Below are positions 11,186-21,609 of a DNA stretch of 64,000 nt, piece after piece; position 1 is the stretch's first letter, and every line of letters starts with the position of its first letter. Position numbers and translations under genes: made by a program. This DNA comes from Narthecium ossifragum (Eukaryota > Streptophyta > Magnoliopsida > Dioscoreales > Nartheciaceae). The notes beneath the pieces were generated by a model. It saw nothing but the letters and a program-made list of their open reading frames with translations. It did no database searches and was not told the origin of the DNA. The stretch covers positions 8,611,485 through 8,675,484 of the forward strand of contig OY986968.1 of NCBI GenBank assembly GCA_963920575.1. The letters are read 5' to 3'.

Positions 11186-13490
11186 TGTCGCGCCCCGGCC
11201 CAGAAAACCCATCCAGACCGAGACACGAGGGGGGGGGGAACCTACATCTAATACAACAAACAGGCGGAAACAAATATAATAAACTAACATAGGGCAGAAG
11301 CAAAGCTAACATCCACTATACCAAAACTGTATAAATATACAACAGAGTTACAACAATATTTACATACACAACTTATCAAAAAGAAATCACATCTTCTTGA
11401 GTCTCCACAAACGCACAGCAAAAGCCCTCCTGGCCCTCAAACATGATCAGCGGGCGACGCGCTGCCGCAGGACGAACACCGGGGAACCACAGGGGAAGAG
11501 CTGGTACCTGTACCTACAAATACCGCGGTCCAGGTAGGAATGAGCAAAAAGCTCAGTAGGGTTCTACTCTACGACACACACAAGGAAGGCGACTCCAACC
11601 GTACTAACTCTGTGCCAAGTGCTGAGGCTTGCCAAGGACCCCATAAATCCCGTCAATAACCCGAAGGGCACCTGTCCAAAGTACGTCCTCCGATGGCCAC
11701 TGCTCAAGGGTGGTCCACCTCCGACTGTCCCTGACACAGGGTGGACATGACGCTACCCGTAGGACACCCCTCTCCAAGCGGGTCCTTCACACTTGGCGGA
11801 GCAACCGTGGTTACGACAACCATCTCCCAGCACTCAAAGCACAGAGCCAATACAAACCCTAAACTCCAAATCAAAAGCTCGGTCCTACCAGAGAGCCCAC
11901 AAATCCCCTCGATACCCCCAGGGTTCCTGTCCATAGTACGTCCTCCGATAGCCACTGTTCAAGGGTTGGGCTTTCTCCGATAATCTCAGACAAAGGGTGG
12001 ACAATGACGATACCAGTAGGACACCCATGCCGGGGTAACGACAGCCACCACTTAGCTATTGATACTGGAGTACTCAGGACAACCCCAAACCCATGCCCTA
12101 GCCTAACATGCCTCTAATGCGCAGGAAAGCAAGACAATAATAAAATAGAATAAACAGGCAGATAATTAACAATATTAACAAACAGATAATTAACAATATA
12201 AACAGGCAACAATCAAGTGCACACCTTCGGCCCATTTATACTAAACATTCCCAAAAACGCTAATGAACAGTAAAAAAATAATATTATATTCCGGCATATA
12301 ATATTATATTTAAAACACCCAAAGTTCTCTACATGGCAGCTAGTTGATCCAAGAGATCCAACATCCAAACGACGTCGGATTTACGATCCAACTTAGACTC
12401 CAGTAGATCTACATGTATGGATCAACATATCCAAAATCCAGAATCATCCAACGGCTAGATTAACGGGAAAACGCTAATCAAAACTACTAATTAAACTAAC
12501 TTACCAATTAATTGCTGCAACGCAGCCCTCCAGTAATAAATTCATAACAATTTGTAGGAAATTCGGAAAAATCCGAAATAAACTGGAATGGAAAGCTAAC
12601 AACGAGATCTACAACTCTTATGTTCATCAAAACCCAAGATCATGGATGTACAAGTCGGCAAACTCGCCGCAAGCCGACTGTTCTTCAAGAACAGCAGAAA
12701 ACCGGAAAATCCGAGATTAATCATGCATAAATCCTACCAAAATCTCATCCAAAGATCATGAAACCTACATCAGAAATTCTACTAGGCAAAATGCATCTAA
12801 TGGCATGGAGATCAACAAGATCCAACGGTTTGATTAGGAGAATCCCATTAAACTAGTTACGTAGTTAAAACACCTACCGAAACCGCTAATCCTTGGTTGA
12901 TTGCTCGCTAAACAGCCGCTAACCAAGCTCCAACCCACGTCAGGGATCTTCCTCACGTCGCCACGAATCCAACAAGCTTTGGAACACCCAAAATGGTGCC
13001 CGGAGGAGCTACGACGAAGAAGAAGGGGGCTGCCGGAAGAAAACAGAGGAAGCAGAGCACCGCGGGAAGAAGAGAAAGAAGGACGAAGAAGAGAAGGAAA
13101 GAAGAGGAAGGAAAGCCCGGGGGAAAGCCGGGAATGCCGGGGAAAAGGGGGAGGAGGGGAGACTTTCTCTCCTCTCCCTCTGACAGAGGGAGTGGCGGCC
13201 ACGACGGCCGCCCTCGCGAAGGAAAAACACGCAGACTCACGAGTCCGATCGATCTCTCCTAGGAGCGATCGATCGCTCACGGGCCGCCAGCTGCTGAAAA
13301 GCAAGCTTCTGCGCGCCCGAGCTGGGATCTTCCGATCCCGGGTCCACCTAGCCATTCTAATCAAACACATACACCAAAACAAGGCATGTGTGTACACACG
13401 CGGGTGTGAAACTAACCAACATGGTGCAATTTACCAAATTGCCCTTGTGGTCAACAACGAGCCACAGGAATAGAGGGATGGGTCCTCACA
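11186..13490 (-). mobile_element. Solo LTR, minus strand, target duplication GGAAT
   Basis: On the minus strand it starts TGTGAGGACCC and ends GCGCGACA, about 2.3 kb, with GGAAT at both flanks (11,181-11,185 and 13,491-13,495). There is no internal coding region and no second LTR, so it is a solo LTR left by recombination. Its sequence matches the nested LTRs at 46.0-53.5 kb on the other strand, including the stretch translating as WIRGDVRKIP and the GC-rich leader. Palindromes of the GATCGATC type sit at about 13,247-13,277. Confidence 0.85.
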
Positions 13491-13925
13491 GGAATGATGG
13501 CATTGGAGGCCACGCTCGAAGGAGCGTGAAGACGACGCAGGATCTCCACACTAGAAACGGCGATGGGGCGGATAAACACCGGAGATGAAGGGGAACAGGG
13601 GTGACGAAGGACAGGATCGGTGATGTCGGAGGACAAAGGGGAAGCTTACCGGCGTCGGAGGAGGCGTGCTTGGGGTGTGGATGGTTCAGGCAGAACGGAA
13701 ACTCGATGACGGAAGATTTCGTGCTGGTGTTGAGGGCTAGAGGTGCTCGACGACGACACTGGATCTCCACGTCGGAAATGGAGAAGGGAACGACGATGTC
13801 GGAGGACACAAGGAAAGCTTACCGGCGTCGAAGGAGGTGGTTTCGATGGTGGTAGAGGCCGGCGAAGGTTAGGAAGGAGGATGGTGGAGGTGCTGACCAT
13901 GTGAGTTTTAGAAGAACTTGAGCAG
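13491..13925. repeat. Short tandem duplication in GC-rich element DNA
   Basis: GATGTCGGAGGACA followed by AAGCTTACCGGCGTCG occurs twice (about 13,622 and 13,796), about 174 bp apart. There is no recognisable protein. This is the flank of the solo LTR. Confidence 0.4.
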
Positions 13926-14520
13926 GATCGATCGGACTAGACCGGTTGGATCGATCCGTCACCACGTGGACCATCGGGTGCAATCGGATGAAATAGTGAA
14001 TAAACAGGCCCGATCGATCAAACTAATTTAGAAGGATTGATCCGACTTACTCGATTAGACTCATTGAGAAGGATGGATAGACGGATCGATCGGTAGGTGA
14101 CTCATCCAAAACACCACGTTCTGTTACCAATAAATAGCCACCTTGGATCGATCCCACGTTGGAGGAGGGATCGATCCTACTACCTTAGATGTTCTATTAT
14201 TACCGGAGGGATAGACGGATCGATCGGAAGGTGTAGTGCAAAATACACTACGTTCTGTCACGATTAAATGAACAAGTAGGATCGATCGCTCTCCCATGGC
14301 ACAATCGATCCGACTACCTTACGGAGCAGAGTTTAGACGGAGGGATAGAAGGATCGATCATGTGGTGGAGTGAAGAAAATAGAACGTTCTGTCGAAGTTA
14401 AATACGCACCTCGGATCGATCCATGGGGGTAGGTGGGATCGATCCGACTAATTCCCAATGAAAATATGCGTGAAGTGAAGGAGGATCGATCCTACCTTGT
14501 GAGGACGGATCGAGCGCTCT
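13926..14520. repeat. GGATCGATCC array, second copy of the 134-bp unit
   Basis: About twenty GGATCGATCC or GGATCGATCG-type palindromes. The companion motif CGTTCTGT(C/T) starts at 14,117, 14,251 and 14,385, exactly 134 bp apart, the same period and motif as at 1,271-1,405. Relative to its host element the motif is reversed. The two arrays therefore share a unit although the sequence between palindromes has diverged. Confidence 0.8.
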
Positions 14521-14864
14521 GAAAGAAACATGATAAAACACATAATAAACCTGGGAATTAAGCCTCTAAACACCATCTAAAAATACGGACCTCTCCAGGC
14601 CAATTGAAATCAAGTAAGGACATCCCAAGCTAACAATTAACACGACCATCCACTCACAACGATGACAGCATTATCAGCCAATCAAAAACAAATATGCAAA
14701 TAAGTAGAAATGAAGCAAGCATGCGAAGAAAACTAAAAAAAACAAATCAAGGATGGGTTGCCTCCCATCAAGCGCTTGGTTTACTGTCTCTAGCTCGACA
14801 TAATGCTATTTAAAACAAAACCAAATTTGGGTGGCCGATGGTTCCATGTAAAGAAGTACATGGA

Positions 14865-16508
14865 TCAAAGAATGAAGAAGGTATGCAAACATGATTCATT
14901 AAAGAAGAAAGACAGGTCCCAGTTAATGAAATCATTAAAAATTTTAGTCAATGGCCAATCATCATCCTGCAAATCATGTGGTGCAATAACTCTGTCCATC
15001 ATCAGATAGGCTTTTGGTGGCCTATGGTTTAAACTATAGAAATACATGCATTGAAGGATGGAGATGAGGTGCAAACATGCGCTATCAAAGAAGAAATGAG
15101 AATTCATGGCAAATAATTCATTATAAGCTTTAGGCATTGGCGAATTGTCGTCTTGCAGGCCATGGATTTCAATAAATAGAGTCATCATCAACTGGTCTTT
15201 TGGTGGCCGATGATTAAAAGTAAAGAAATACATGGTTTGAATAAAAGTAAAGTCATGCAAACATGCTACATCAAAGAAGAAGGGAATGTTCGTAACAACT
15301 AAAGTACGTGAAAGACAAGAAGTTTTGCATAAATCTTCGATGAAGCTACAATCAAATTCAGCATGATCTAAGAAATTCGGAGAAACAAGGTTTGGTACCA
15401 CATAATGTTCAACAAGTGCGGATGAAGTAAAGGGTAGAGGCTCAAAGTGATGTTTCCTAAAGGAGGTCTCACAAGGATCATCCAAGTCATCACATGCATC
15501 ATCCATCACATCAAAGATCGACATGGAATTTTTACATGAAACTTCATCAATATATGCATCAAGATTAGGGAAGTCCTCATAAAAAGCTTCATGAACCGGC
15601 ACATTAATATCATAATAATCATCCTCCTCAATGTTAGATATATTCTTAGAAAAACGTTCATAGACCGGTGACACAATATCACATGAATCATTATCAAAAT
15701 AAGGTATCTCCTCATGAAAAGCTTCATAAAATGACAAGTTGATATCGAATGATTCATCCTCAATATTAGGTATCTGCTCGTGGAAAGCTTCATAACCCGG
15801 CATAATAACATCATCATGACTCATGGGAGGTATCAAATCATGCATGCATTCATCAATATCATTATCCTCAAGAAACACCAGAGGCACCGATTCATTCACA
15901 TCACAAGGCGTATTATCATCGATAGTATCACGAACCGGTAATACCTCAAAAGGAATCTCATCGTTGCATGCATCATAAGTATTGTCATCAACATTAGGAG
16001 GCACTACCTCATTCACACAACCATCAACCTCATCATCATACGAATCCATCAAAGAAGCTATTTGTCCCATTCGGGCTTGTATATTAGCTATTAATTGTGA
16101 ATGAGAATGTATAAGTTGACTTTGTGCCTCAAAAGTCTCTAAAGCTTTAAGAATCCTTTCCTTTACAGCTGGATCTATTTGTGGTTGTGGTGCAAGGGAA
16201 AGGGATGGCTCATACCAATGTTGGGGTGGTGAGTATTGTGTTTGAGAAAAATAAGACGGTTCAAAACTAAGTGCAAAATATTGGTCCGGTATACTCATAT
16301 CTTGTAGTTGAACATTGGGAGGATAGTAACCTTGGAATTGCCAATCATGGTATGGATGCTCACTCAAATTCGAATCATATGGGTATGAATGAGAATCATA
16401 AGACGGGTTTGAGAAATCATATGTATCGTTAACATAAGCAGGTGCATAACTAGATGATAAAAAATAATTGTTCAATGGGGCACCCGGTGGCATATACTCA
16501 TCGGCCAT
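14865..16508 (-). CDS. Acidic, repeat-rich ORF of non-autonomous gypsy element
   Basis: A 547-residue ORF starting at ATG 16,508. Residues 1-115 are rich in Tyr, Pro and Ser. Residues about 115-155 form a helix-prone segment (KERILKALETFEAQSQLIHS). The middle is very acidic and holds four degenerate units of about 30 residues with the core YEAFHEEIP. The C-terminus holds an exact 62-residue period: FFFDVACLH, FFFDSACLH and FFFNESCLH begin each unit, and NHRPPK recurs. I recognise no enzyme or zinc knuckle. Position just after the primer site suggests a gag-like or accessory protein. The function is unknown. Confidence 0.55.
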   Translation of the reverse strand: MADEYMPPGAPLNNYFLSSSYAPAYVNDTYDFSNPSYDSHSYPYDSNLSEHPYHDWQFQGYYPPNVQLQDMSIPDQYFALSFEPSYFSQTQYSPPQHWYEPSLSLAPQPQIDPAVKERILKALETFEAQSQLIHSHSQLIANIQARMGQIASLMDSYDDEVDGCVNEVVPPNVDDNTYDACNDEIPFEVLPVRDTIDDNTPCDVNESVPLVFLEDNDIDECMHDLIPPMSHDDVIMPGYEAFHEQIPNIEDESFDINLSFYEAFHEEIPYFDNDSCDIVSPVYERFSKNISNIEEDDYYDINVPVHEAFYEDFPNLDAYIDEVSCKNSMSIFDVMDDACDDLDDPCETSFRKHHFEPLPFTSSALVEHYVVPNLVSPNFLDHAEFDCSFIEDLCKTSCLSRTLVVTNIPFFFDVACLHDFTFIQTMYFFTFNHRPPKDQLMMTLFIEIHGLQDDNSPMPKAYNELFAMNSHFFFDSACLHLISILQCMYFYSLNHRPPKAYLMMDRVIAPHDLQDDDWPLTKIFNDFINWDLSFFFNESCLHTFFIL

Positions 16509-16776
16509 GTATAAACTATCAAATAAACAAGGACAAAGTCAAAAAGTTAGAAATACATTACAAGGGGTTGGTCCAAGTACGAGACGTCCGTCGTTGACCG
16601 TAAACCGTTGATTCTCCTCACGTCGGCGTCCCCTAACAACAAGAAGATATAACAATGTAAGTACAAATCTCTTTTTTTTCTTTTTCTTTTTTTTTGTTTT
16701 TTTTAAAGATATGAAAGAAAATTTATAAGGAATATTAGACTAAGCAAAGCAATTCAATCATCTCCTATAGCAATCC

Positions 16777-16798
16777 CCGGCAACGGCGTCAAAATTTT
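16777..16798 (-). other. tRNA-Asp-type primer-binding site
   Basis: Minus-strand TTGACGCCGTTGCCGGGGATTG matches, apart from a change near its 5' end, the complement of the plant tRNA-Asp 3' end that Athila/Tat elements use. It lies just inside the LTR edge TCGTATCA. Confidence 0.65.
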
Positions 16799-17399
16799 GA
16801 TACGACTTGAAAAGTGTCGTTTCTTAACAAGTCTACTCAAAATTACAAATTTATAATCAAACTATTAACTAACTACTTTAGGGGTAGCTAGCAGTGAGTC
16901 CGAGTCGAATGCAAATGGAATGCGTAGGAAAATAATTAAACCACTAAACTCAATCTAAGTATTCCTACCGATAAGTTGATAAAAGATCCAGGATTGAAAT
17001 TAAACTAAGTTTATACTAGATGATTAATAAATACGAGAAAAGGTACCAGGGAATTCTTAATCAATAACCAAGATTCTACCAAGTCTTCCTAAGATCAGGG
17101 CATATAATCACGATGAATGGCTTTCTAATAGTTGATAAGTGAATGGCTAGTTCTCCCTATCACTCAACAAGTTATGTTTAGGATTCCTTGTTGGCAAGAA
17201 CAATTATCTAAATGTCAGTGATCGAATGATTAGTTACGTTCACTGCTAATGAACCCTCTTATTAGGATGAATTCATCGCAAGTAGCATTACGAATATGAA
17301 TTTAGGTGTAAGATCAAGATGGGTTTAGCATCTTAATGGTCAAATCTACAAAAGTAGGATGTATGAAGGATTAGAAATAGAACGTAGTAGGATGTATGA

Positions 17400-17592
17400 A
17401 TGATTAGGACCAGGATAGAAAGTATGACCAAACATCCCGATTCGTGCTCGATATGTCTCGATGGCCTTTGTCACTTGGGGCACAGGCCAGTGACAGTCCT
17501 TTCATGCTTCCATGTGATTCACAATGATTGCCTCGATGGTTGGTGGAAGACAGAGATCTTGCCCGATGTGCCATTTTGAAGATGAAGACTGA
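17400..17592 (+). pseudogene. RING-H2 gene fragment
   Basis: From 17,445 the frame reads CSICLDGLCHLGHRPVTVL, then SCFHVIHNDCLDGWW. After one frameshift near 17,555 it reads RSCPMCHFEDED and stops at 17,590-17,592. All eight zinc-ligand positions of a RING-H2 finger are present but split between two frames. It is clearly a paralogue of the intact gene at 28,052. The 5' part is lost at the edge of the gypsy LTR. Its 3' flank (from 17,636) is repeated at 27,682. Confidence 0.75.
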
Positions 17593-17635
17593 CTGATAAT
17601 ATAGCATTTGTGTTTGTAGAACTGGCTCTAAAGAA

Positions 17636-17752
17636 AAGTGCTATTATTGATGTTTGTTTTGAGATGTAAACTTTGTTGTTTTTAAACCACTATTGAATTA
17701 TAATCTTTGAGTTCTTTTCTTTTAATGTATGAACACTCTATTTAAGTCATCC
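17636..17752 (+). repeat. Host flank duplicated on both sides of the viral block, left copy
   Basis: AAGTGCTATTATTGATGTTT onward is identical for 59 bp to the copy starting at 27,682, then about 85% alike for another 55 bp. It follows the broken RING fragment, so it is probably 3' untranslated DNA of a tandem RING gene family. Confidence 0.75.
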
Positions 17753-17876
17753 AAGAAAATAAAAACACTCTCTTTCTTGATGGCCGACTTAACTCTAATG
17801 CAGTTCCAGTGAGATGCAAATTGTTCCATATATGAATCTGTATTCTCTGATTGAAATTTAGATCTACTTAACATAA

Positions 17877-17945
17877 CCCTGACCAGCAAGGCGAAATCCA
17901 CGGCCACCACGGCGGCCACCACGATTATCCATACCACCACGACTC
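17877..17945 (-). pseudogene. Fragment of viral distal ORF
   Basis: Reverse copy of about 25,817-25,885, the Gly/Arg-rich start of the distal ORF. It ends at the filler before the telomere tract. Confidence 0.8.
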
Positions 17946-17954
17946 AGTATCTTG

Positions 17955-18002
17955 AGGGTTTAGGGTTTAGGGTTTAGGGTTTAGGGTTTAGGGTTTAGGG
18001 TT
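17955..18002 (+). repeat. Interstitial telomere repeat tract (TTTAGGG)n
   Basis: About six and a half perfect AGGGTTT units, on the + strand, lie exactly between two viral fragments. Ten bases of filler (AGTATCTTGA) precede it. The repeat is the usual plant telomere unit. It marks a repair junction, not a chromosome end, because viral and host DNA continue on both sides. Confidence 0.95.
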
Positions 18003-18262
18003 CAGTTGTACATGGATTTACGACCTAATAGTCCCCTCAGGAGATACCTCAATGAGGAATTTCAAAAGTTATATAATAAACAGTTTCGCGACTGGTTTTT
18101 TGCAACTTTCAATGAAGAACAAAGAAATTCTTATAAAGAATTATACTTTAGAGAATTAGAAGTTAATAATCAGCTTCAGTTTTTTGCTGGATGGTTTTAT
18201 AATCATTATACTAATGAAAAAGAGGATGAAATAAATGCTATTATTGATCAAATTGCTGACAT
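18003..18262 (+). pseudogene. Fragment of viral ORF2, inverted
   Basis: Inverted copy of the first 85 or so codons of the ORF at 20,887-21,609 (starts MDLRPNSPLRR). It is joined at about 18,262 to capsid sequence in the other orientation. Confidence 0.85.
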
Positions 18263-18977
18263 TTATTAATGCTCCATAAGTGCAAGACTCGAAGGGGATT
18301 ATACCACCATTCTGTTCCCGCATATAATTTCTCACACGTTCAGCAAATAGATTAGGTAATCCATCAATGAATTTTGACTTCCAATGACTACTATGAGCGT
18401 CATTTAATTGCATAACGCGGGTAATAAAAACGTCTTTATACCAGCGAAAATGGGTAAGAGTAGGGCAACGAAGATTTTGCAACAAAGTGCGTGTTCGCTC
18501 CCCCTGACCAGTGAGATTACCAGTAAAATGGTTCATGGACTTTAAGTCTAAAAAGCCAATTTTATAGATTTCCTTATTTGGAACATCAGGGATAGCCCAG
18601 TTATTTAGAGCTTCTAATTCTGAAGGAAATTCAGCTAATTGAGCATTTTTTAATTTTTTATCTTTTCGTGAATTAATTTTCCGAACAGAGGTTGAAGCCA
18701 TGATTACTCGAGGTGGGTAGGCTTAATTAAAGTAAGATGAGTAAGAAGAAGTATTGGTGCAGGTTTCTTGCTTACTAAGGTTTCGTTATAAATCAATATA
18801 AACTTTTGCTCGTCTGCCAACGAATCATAGGACTTACCCTAACGCTAACTCTAGCAACCGGTGCCAAACGCGGCTTGGATGACGATCCACAAAAGCAGTA
18901 TAAAAACTTAGAGAACGAAATCCTAGTAAACAAGAACATAAACACCAATACTGCTAATAATCACATCTTGCTCTAAT
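18263..18977 (-). pseudogene. Joined fragments: capsid, movement protein start, leader
   Basis: 18,263-18,530 copies capsid DNA at about 20,113-20,384. From about 18,530 it switches to the start of the movement protein and its leader, as at 22,418-22,858. The two leader copies differ at about one base in 270 (GTAGGCTT against GTAGACTT). The open frame across the joint is an accidental chimera. Confidence 0.85.
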
Positions 18978-20865
18978 AAGCTTTAGGAAGCTTAAAATTA
19001 ACTTCTAATTTATTACCACTAGCGCCGCTAAGAGCTTGAGTAGTTTTTTCAAAGAATTTAGAAGGAATAATTCCTTCACGAATACAATTTAAATCAGCAC
19101 CACTATCTATTAAAGCAATTAATTTTGGGATAGTCTCATATTCTGAGAGGACAAGAGTAATTTCAACATACCATTTTTGAGTAGTAACTTGTTGTACAAG
19201 TTGTACCAGAAATTCTTCTTCGGGACTCTTAGAACATTGACCAGTCTCAAAAACCGCTTGGTTACTGGTATTTGGTGGAATTTCTAAATCTTTTGTTTCA
19301 ATGTATGAAAGTATATAGTCATTTTGTTCTTTAAGCATTTTAATTTCGCTTTTAAGGTTATTAACCTCTTTGTTAAGTTCTGCAAGAGATAGAGTCTTAA
19401 CAGTCTTTTCTTGTCTTCGTCTTAAAACTTCAGACAGTCTATATGTATTGTCAATTCGAGGGGCTTCAATCTTTTGATTATGTTTTAAACACATATCAAT
19501 CATCTGAGCTTTAAGATCAGGAGCTATGTCTCCTTCAGTTAAAAGCTTAGCAATAAAATCTTTATTGAAGGATATCATATTAATAGAAAGGTTATTCATT
19601 TCAACAATCTGTTTCCAATAATCAGTTTTATCCTTCTTAGAACATTTAGTACATTTATGTTCATCTTCTGAAGATATTTCTTCAGTACAGTCAGTGGTAG
19701 ATTCAGCATATTCTATTGAATTATCAGTGTCGGAATCAGTAGTAATCATAACCTTATATAAAGATTTCTTTAATCCCTCGTCTTCTATTTCATTAATTTT
19801 TTTCTTAGTATAACATCGATTAGCGTAGTGGCCAATTTTACCACATTTAAAGCATTTTGCTTTACTTTTATCTATTTTAGGTCGTTTTTGAGTATTACCC
19901 TTTTGTGGTATAGATTTCTTAAATTTCTTTTTAAAAAAGGGTTTTCTCCTATTTTCTATTCGTTCAGGAGGTGGTTTCAGCTTTCGAGGTTCATCAAAGG
20001 CAAACTGCTCGCAGAATTCTCCAAGCTGTCTCTTTTCAGTAAGTTTATGCGTTTTTAATTGATGTTTTAATTTAATATCATTACATAAACTTAATCCTTC
20101 ATGAATGCAAGCATTTATTAATGCTCCATAAGTGCAAGACTCGAAGGGGATTATACCACCATTCTGTTCCCGCATATAATTTCTCACACGTTCAGCAAAT
20201 AGATTAGGTAATCCATCAATGAATTTTGACTTCCAATGACTACTATGAGCGTCATTTAATTGCATAACGCGGGTAATAAAAACGTCTTTATACCAGCGAA
20301 AATGGGTAAGAGTAGGGCAACGAAGATTTTGCAACAAAGTGCGTGTTCGCTCCCCCTGACCAGTGAGATTACCAGTAAAATGGTCAAGAATAGTTAAAAC
20401 TAATGTGTAAACCGCATCGGTTTGTTGTTGATTATTTTCAAGTTTAACAGCACTAAGGATTTCAGTGCGTTGATCAGGTTGAAGATAATTATCCCACCAA
20501 CCTTTCAGACTACCAGTAAAACCACAAGTAAGAAAAGAAGCTACCTGTTGATCAGTATTACCATTATTATGGCAAATAGTAGAATACATCATCATTCTAT
20601 GTGCCATATTCAGAACTTGATGATCACTCATACCATCAATGTTCCATTCGTAAATATTACGTCCTGAGTAATCTTGTTGTAGAAATGTATCGTTTTCTTC
20701 AAATAAAAGATCTATAGGAGAAGGTCGTTTATAATAAAAATTTTCAATATTACGAGGTCGATGTTCAATTTTATTAACAGTTTGAAATTGTTGTTCAGTT
20801 TCTAAGGTTATATCCTCAGTATCAGAACTTTCAGATTGTTTGAGGTTTATGGAATCATTAAGCAC
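18973..20865 (-). CDS. Viral capsid and aspartic protease part of the polyprotein (truncated)
   Basis: A 630-residue frame. Residues about 70-260 form the capsid-like region (GWWDNYL, FIDGLPNLFAERVRNYM). A basic stretch precedes the zinc knuckle C338-C341-H346-C351, which binds nucleic acid during assembly. An acidic region and a helical, probably coiled-coil segment (LNKEVNNLKSEIKMLKEQ) follow. The aspartic protease motif is at residues 587-590 (DSGA). The frame ends at a joint with leader DNA at about 18,977, so the protease is cut and the following RT part is not attached; RT is found on the other strand at 24,302. Confidence 0.85.
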   Translation of the reverse strand: MLNDSINLKQSESSDTEDITLETEQQFQTVNKIEHRPRNIENFYYKRPSPIDLLFEENDTFLQQDYSGRNIYEWNIDGMSDHQVLNMAHRMMMYSTICHNNGNTDQQVASFLTCGFTGSLKGWWDNYLQPDQRTEILSAVKLENNQQQTDAVYTLVLTILDHFTGNLTGQGERTRTLLQNLRCPTLTHFRWYKDVFITRVMQLNDAHSSHWKSKFIDGLPNLFAERVRNYMREQNGGIIPFESCTYGALINACIHEGLSLCNDIKLKHQLKTHKLTEKRQLGEFCEQFAFDEPRKLKPPPERIENRRKPFFKKKFKKSIPQKGNTQKRPKIDKSKAKCFKCGKIGHYANRCYTKKKINEIEDEGLKKSLYKVMITTDSDTDNSIEYAESTTDCTEEISSEDEHKCTKCSKKDKTDYWKQIVEMNNLSINMISFNKDFIAKLLTEGDIAPDLKAQMIDMCLKHNQKIEAPRIDNTYRLSEVLRRRQEKTVKTLSLAELNKEVNNLKSEIKMLKEQNDYILSYIETKDLEIPPNTSNQAVFETGQCSKSPEEEFLVQLVQQVTTQKWYVEITLVLSEYETIPKLIALIDSGADLNCIREGIIPSKFFEKTTQALSGASGNKLEVNFKLPKAY

Positions 20866-20886
20866 TTGAACTTTAGCTTGAGCAAA

Positions 20887-21609
20887 TTATTTACTCAGAG
20901 AATCTATAAGTTCTTCGGATAACTCCTTTCCTAATTTAAAATTTGAGATTGAAGCATTTGGTTTAATAGCAGGTTTAGTATGAAGCCTAACTGTTTTATC
21001 TTTTATCAAATTTGCATTAGGAATAATTTCTCCAAGCTTATTGATAAGTTTATCAATAGTTTTTTCTAGACGAGTTAATTGTTGCCCTATTACTTGAGAA
21101 AAAACATTAGAGTAATTATTTTGTTTAAAAATTTTATTCAACTCTTTGATTGTTTCATTTGTTGATTCAACAGGTTTTATAAACGCAGTTGCTTCAAGAT
21201 TAGAAGTGGAAATTCCTTCAAGTTTTAGGGGGTCAGTTGGAGGATATAAGGATCTCTTTTGAACACCTTCAACTGTTTTCCAGCTTTTAAAGTGTTCTTC
21301 AATAACGTTTATTCTGGCAGTAGGATCTAATTCCTCATCAATCTGTCCAGAATTATGCTCGTCAGCAATTTGATCAATAATAGCATTTATTTCATCCTCT
21401 TTTTCATTAGTATAATGATTATAAAACCATCCAGCAAAAAACTGAAGCTGATTATTAACTTCTAATTCTCTAAAGTATAATTCTTTATAAGAATTTCTTT
21501 GTTCTTCATTGAAAGTTGCAAAAAACCAGTCGCGAAACTGTTTATTATATAACTTTTGAAATTCCTCATTGAGGTATCTCCTGAGGGGACTATTAGGTCG
21601 TAAATCCAT
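20887..21609 (-). CDS. Viral ORF2, coiled-coil protein
   Basis: A 240-residue ORF. Its ATG (21,609-21,607) directly follows the TAA of the movement-protein ORF, the tight packing usual in caulimovirids. The N-terminal half is Tyr/Phe/Glu-rich (LNEEFQKLYNKQFRDWFF). Residues about 165-205 look like a coiled coil (LTRLEKTIDKLINKLGEI), and the end is basic. Position, size and coiled coil suggest a virion-associated protein like ORF2 or ORF3 products of related genera. That is an inference from layout, not from sequence match. The frame is intact. Confidence 0.65.
   Translation of the reverse strand: MDLRPNSPLRRYLNEEFQKLYNKQFRDWFFATFNEEQRNSYKELYFRELEVNNQLQFFAGWFYNHYTNEKEDEINAIIDQIADEHNSGQIDEELDPTARINVIEEHFKSWKTVEGVQKRSLYPPTDPLKLEGISTSNLEATAFIKPVESTNETIKELNKIFKQNNYSNVFSQVIGQQLTRLEKTIDKLINKLGEIIPNANLIKDKTVRLHTKPAIKPNASISNFKLGKELSEELIDSLSK

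Larger units (their letters stand above)
14521..17390 (-). mobile_element. Minus-strand non-autonomous gypsy element, 5' part
   Basis: Read on the minus strand: a partial LTR (about 17,390-16,800), a primer site near 16,790, the long ORF 16,508-14,865, then a stretch (about 14,790-14,745) with GTCGAGCTAG and AAGCGCTTGATGGGAGGCAA. That last stretch is a widespread mark of Tat/Athila-type elements after the coding region. No pol is present, so the element depends on others. The LTR lacks its promoter end and stops beside the RING gene fragment. Confidence 0.6.

Noticed and set aside
12834..13473. ORFs of 187 and 190 residues in the minus-strand solo LTR, and similar ones at 46,197-46,568
   Set aside because: They lie in the GC-rich leader of an LTR. 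The partial match between copies (WIRGxVRKIP) follows from DNA similarity; no domain or codon bias supports a protein.
17954..18003. Telomere tract as evidence of a chromosome end
   Set aside because: Viral and host DNA continue on both sides, and the tract is only about 48 bp, so it is interstitial.
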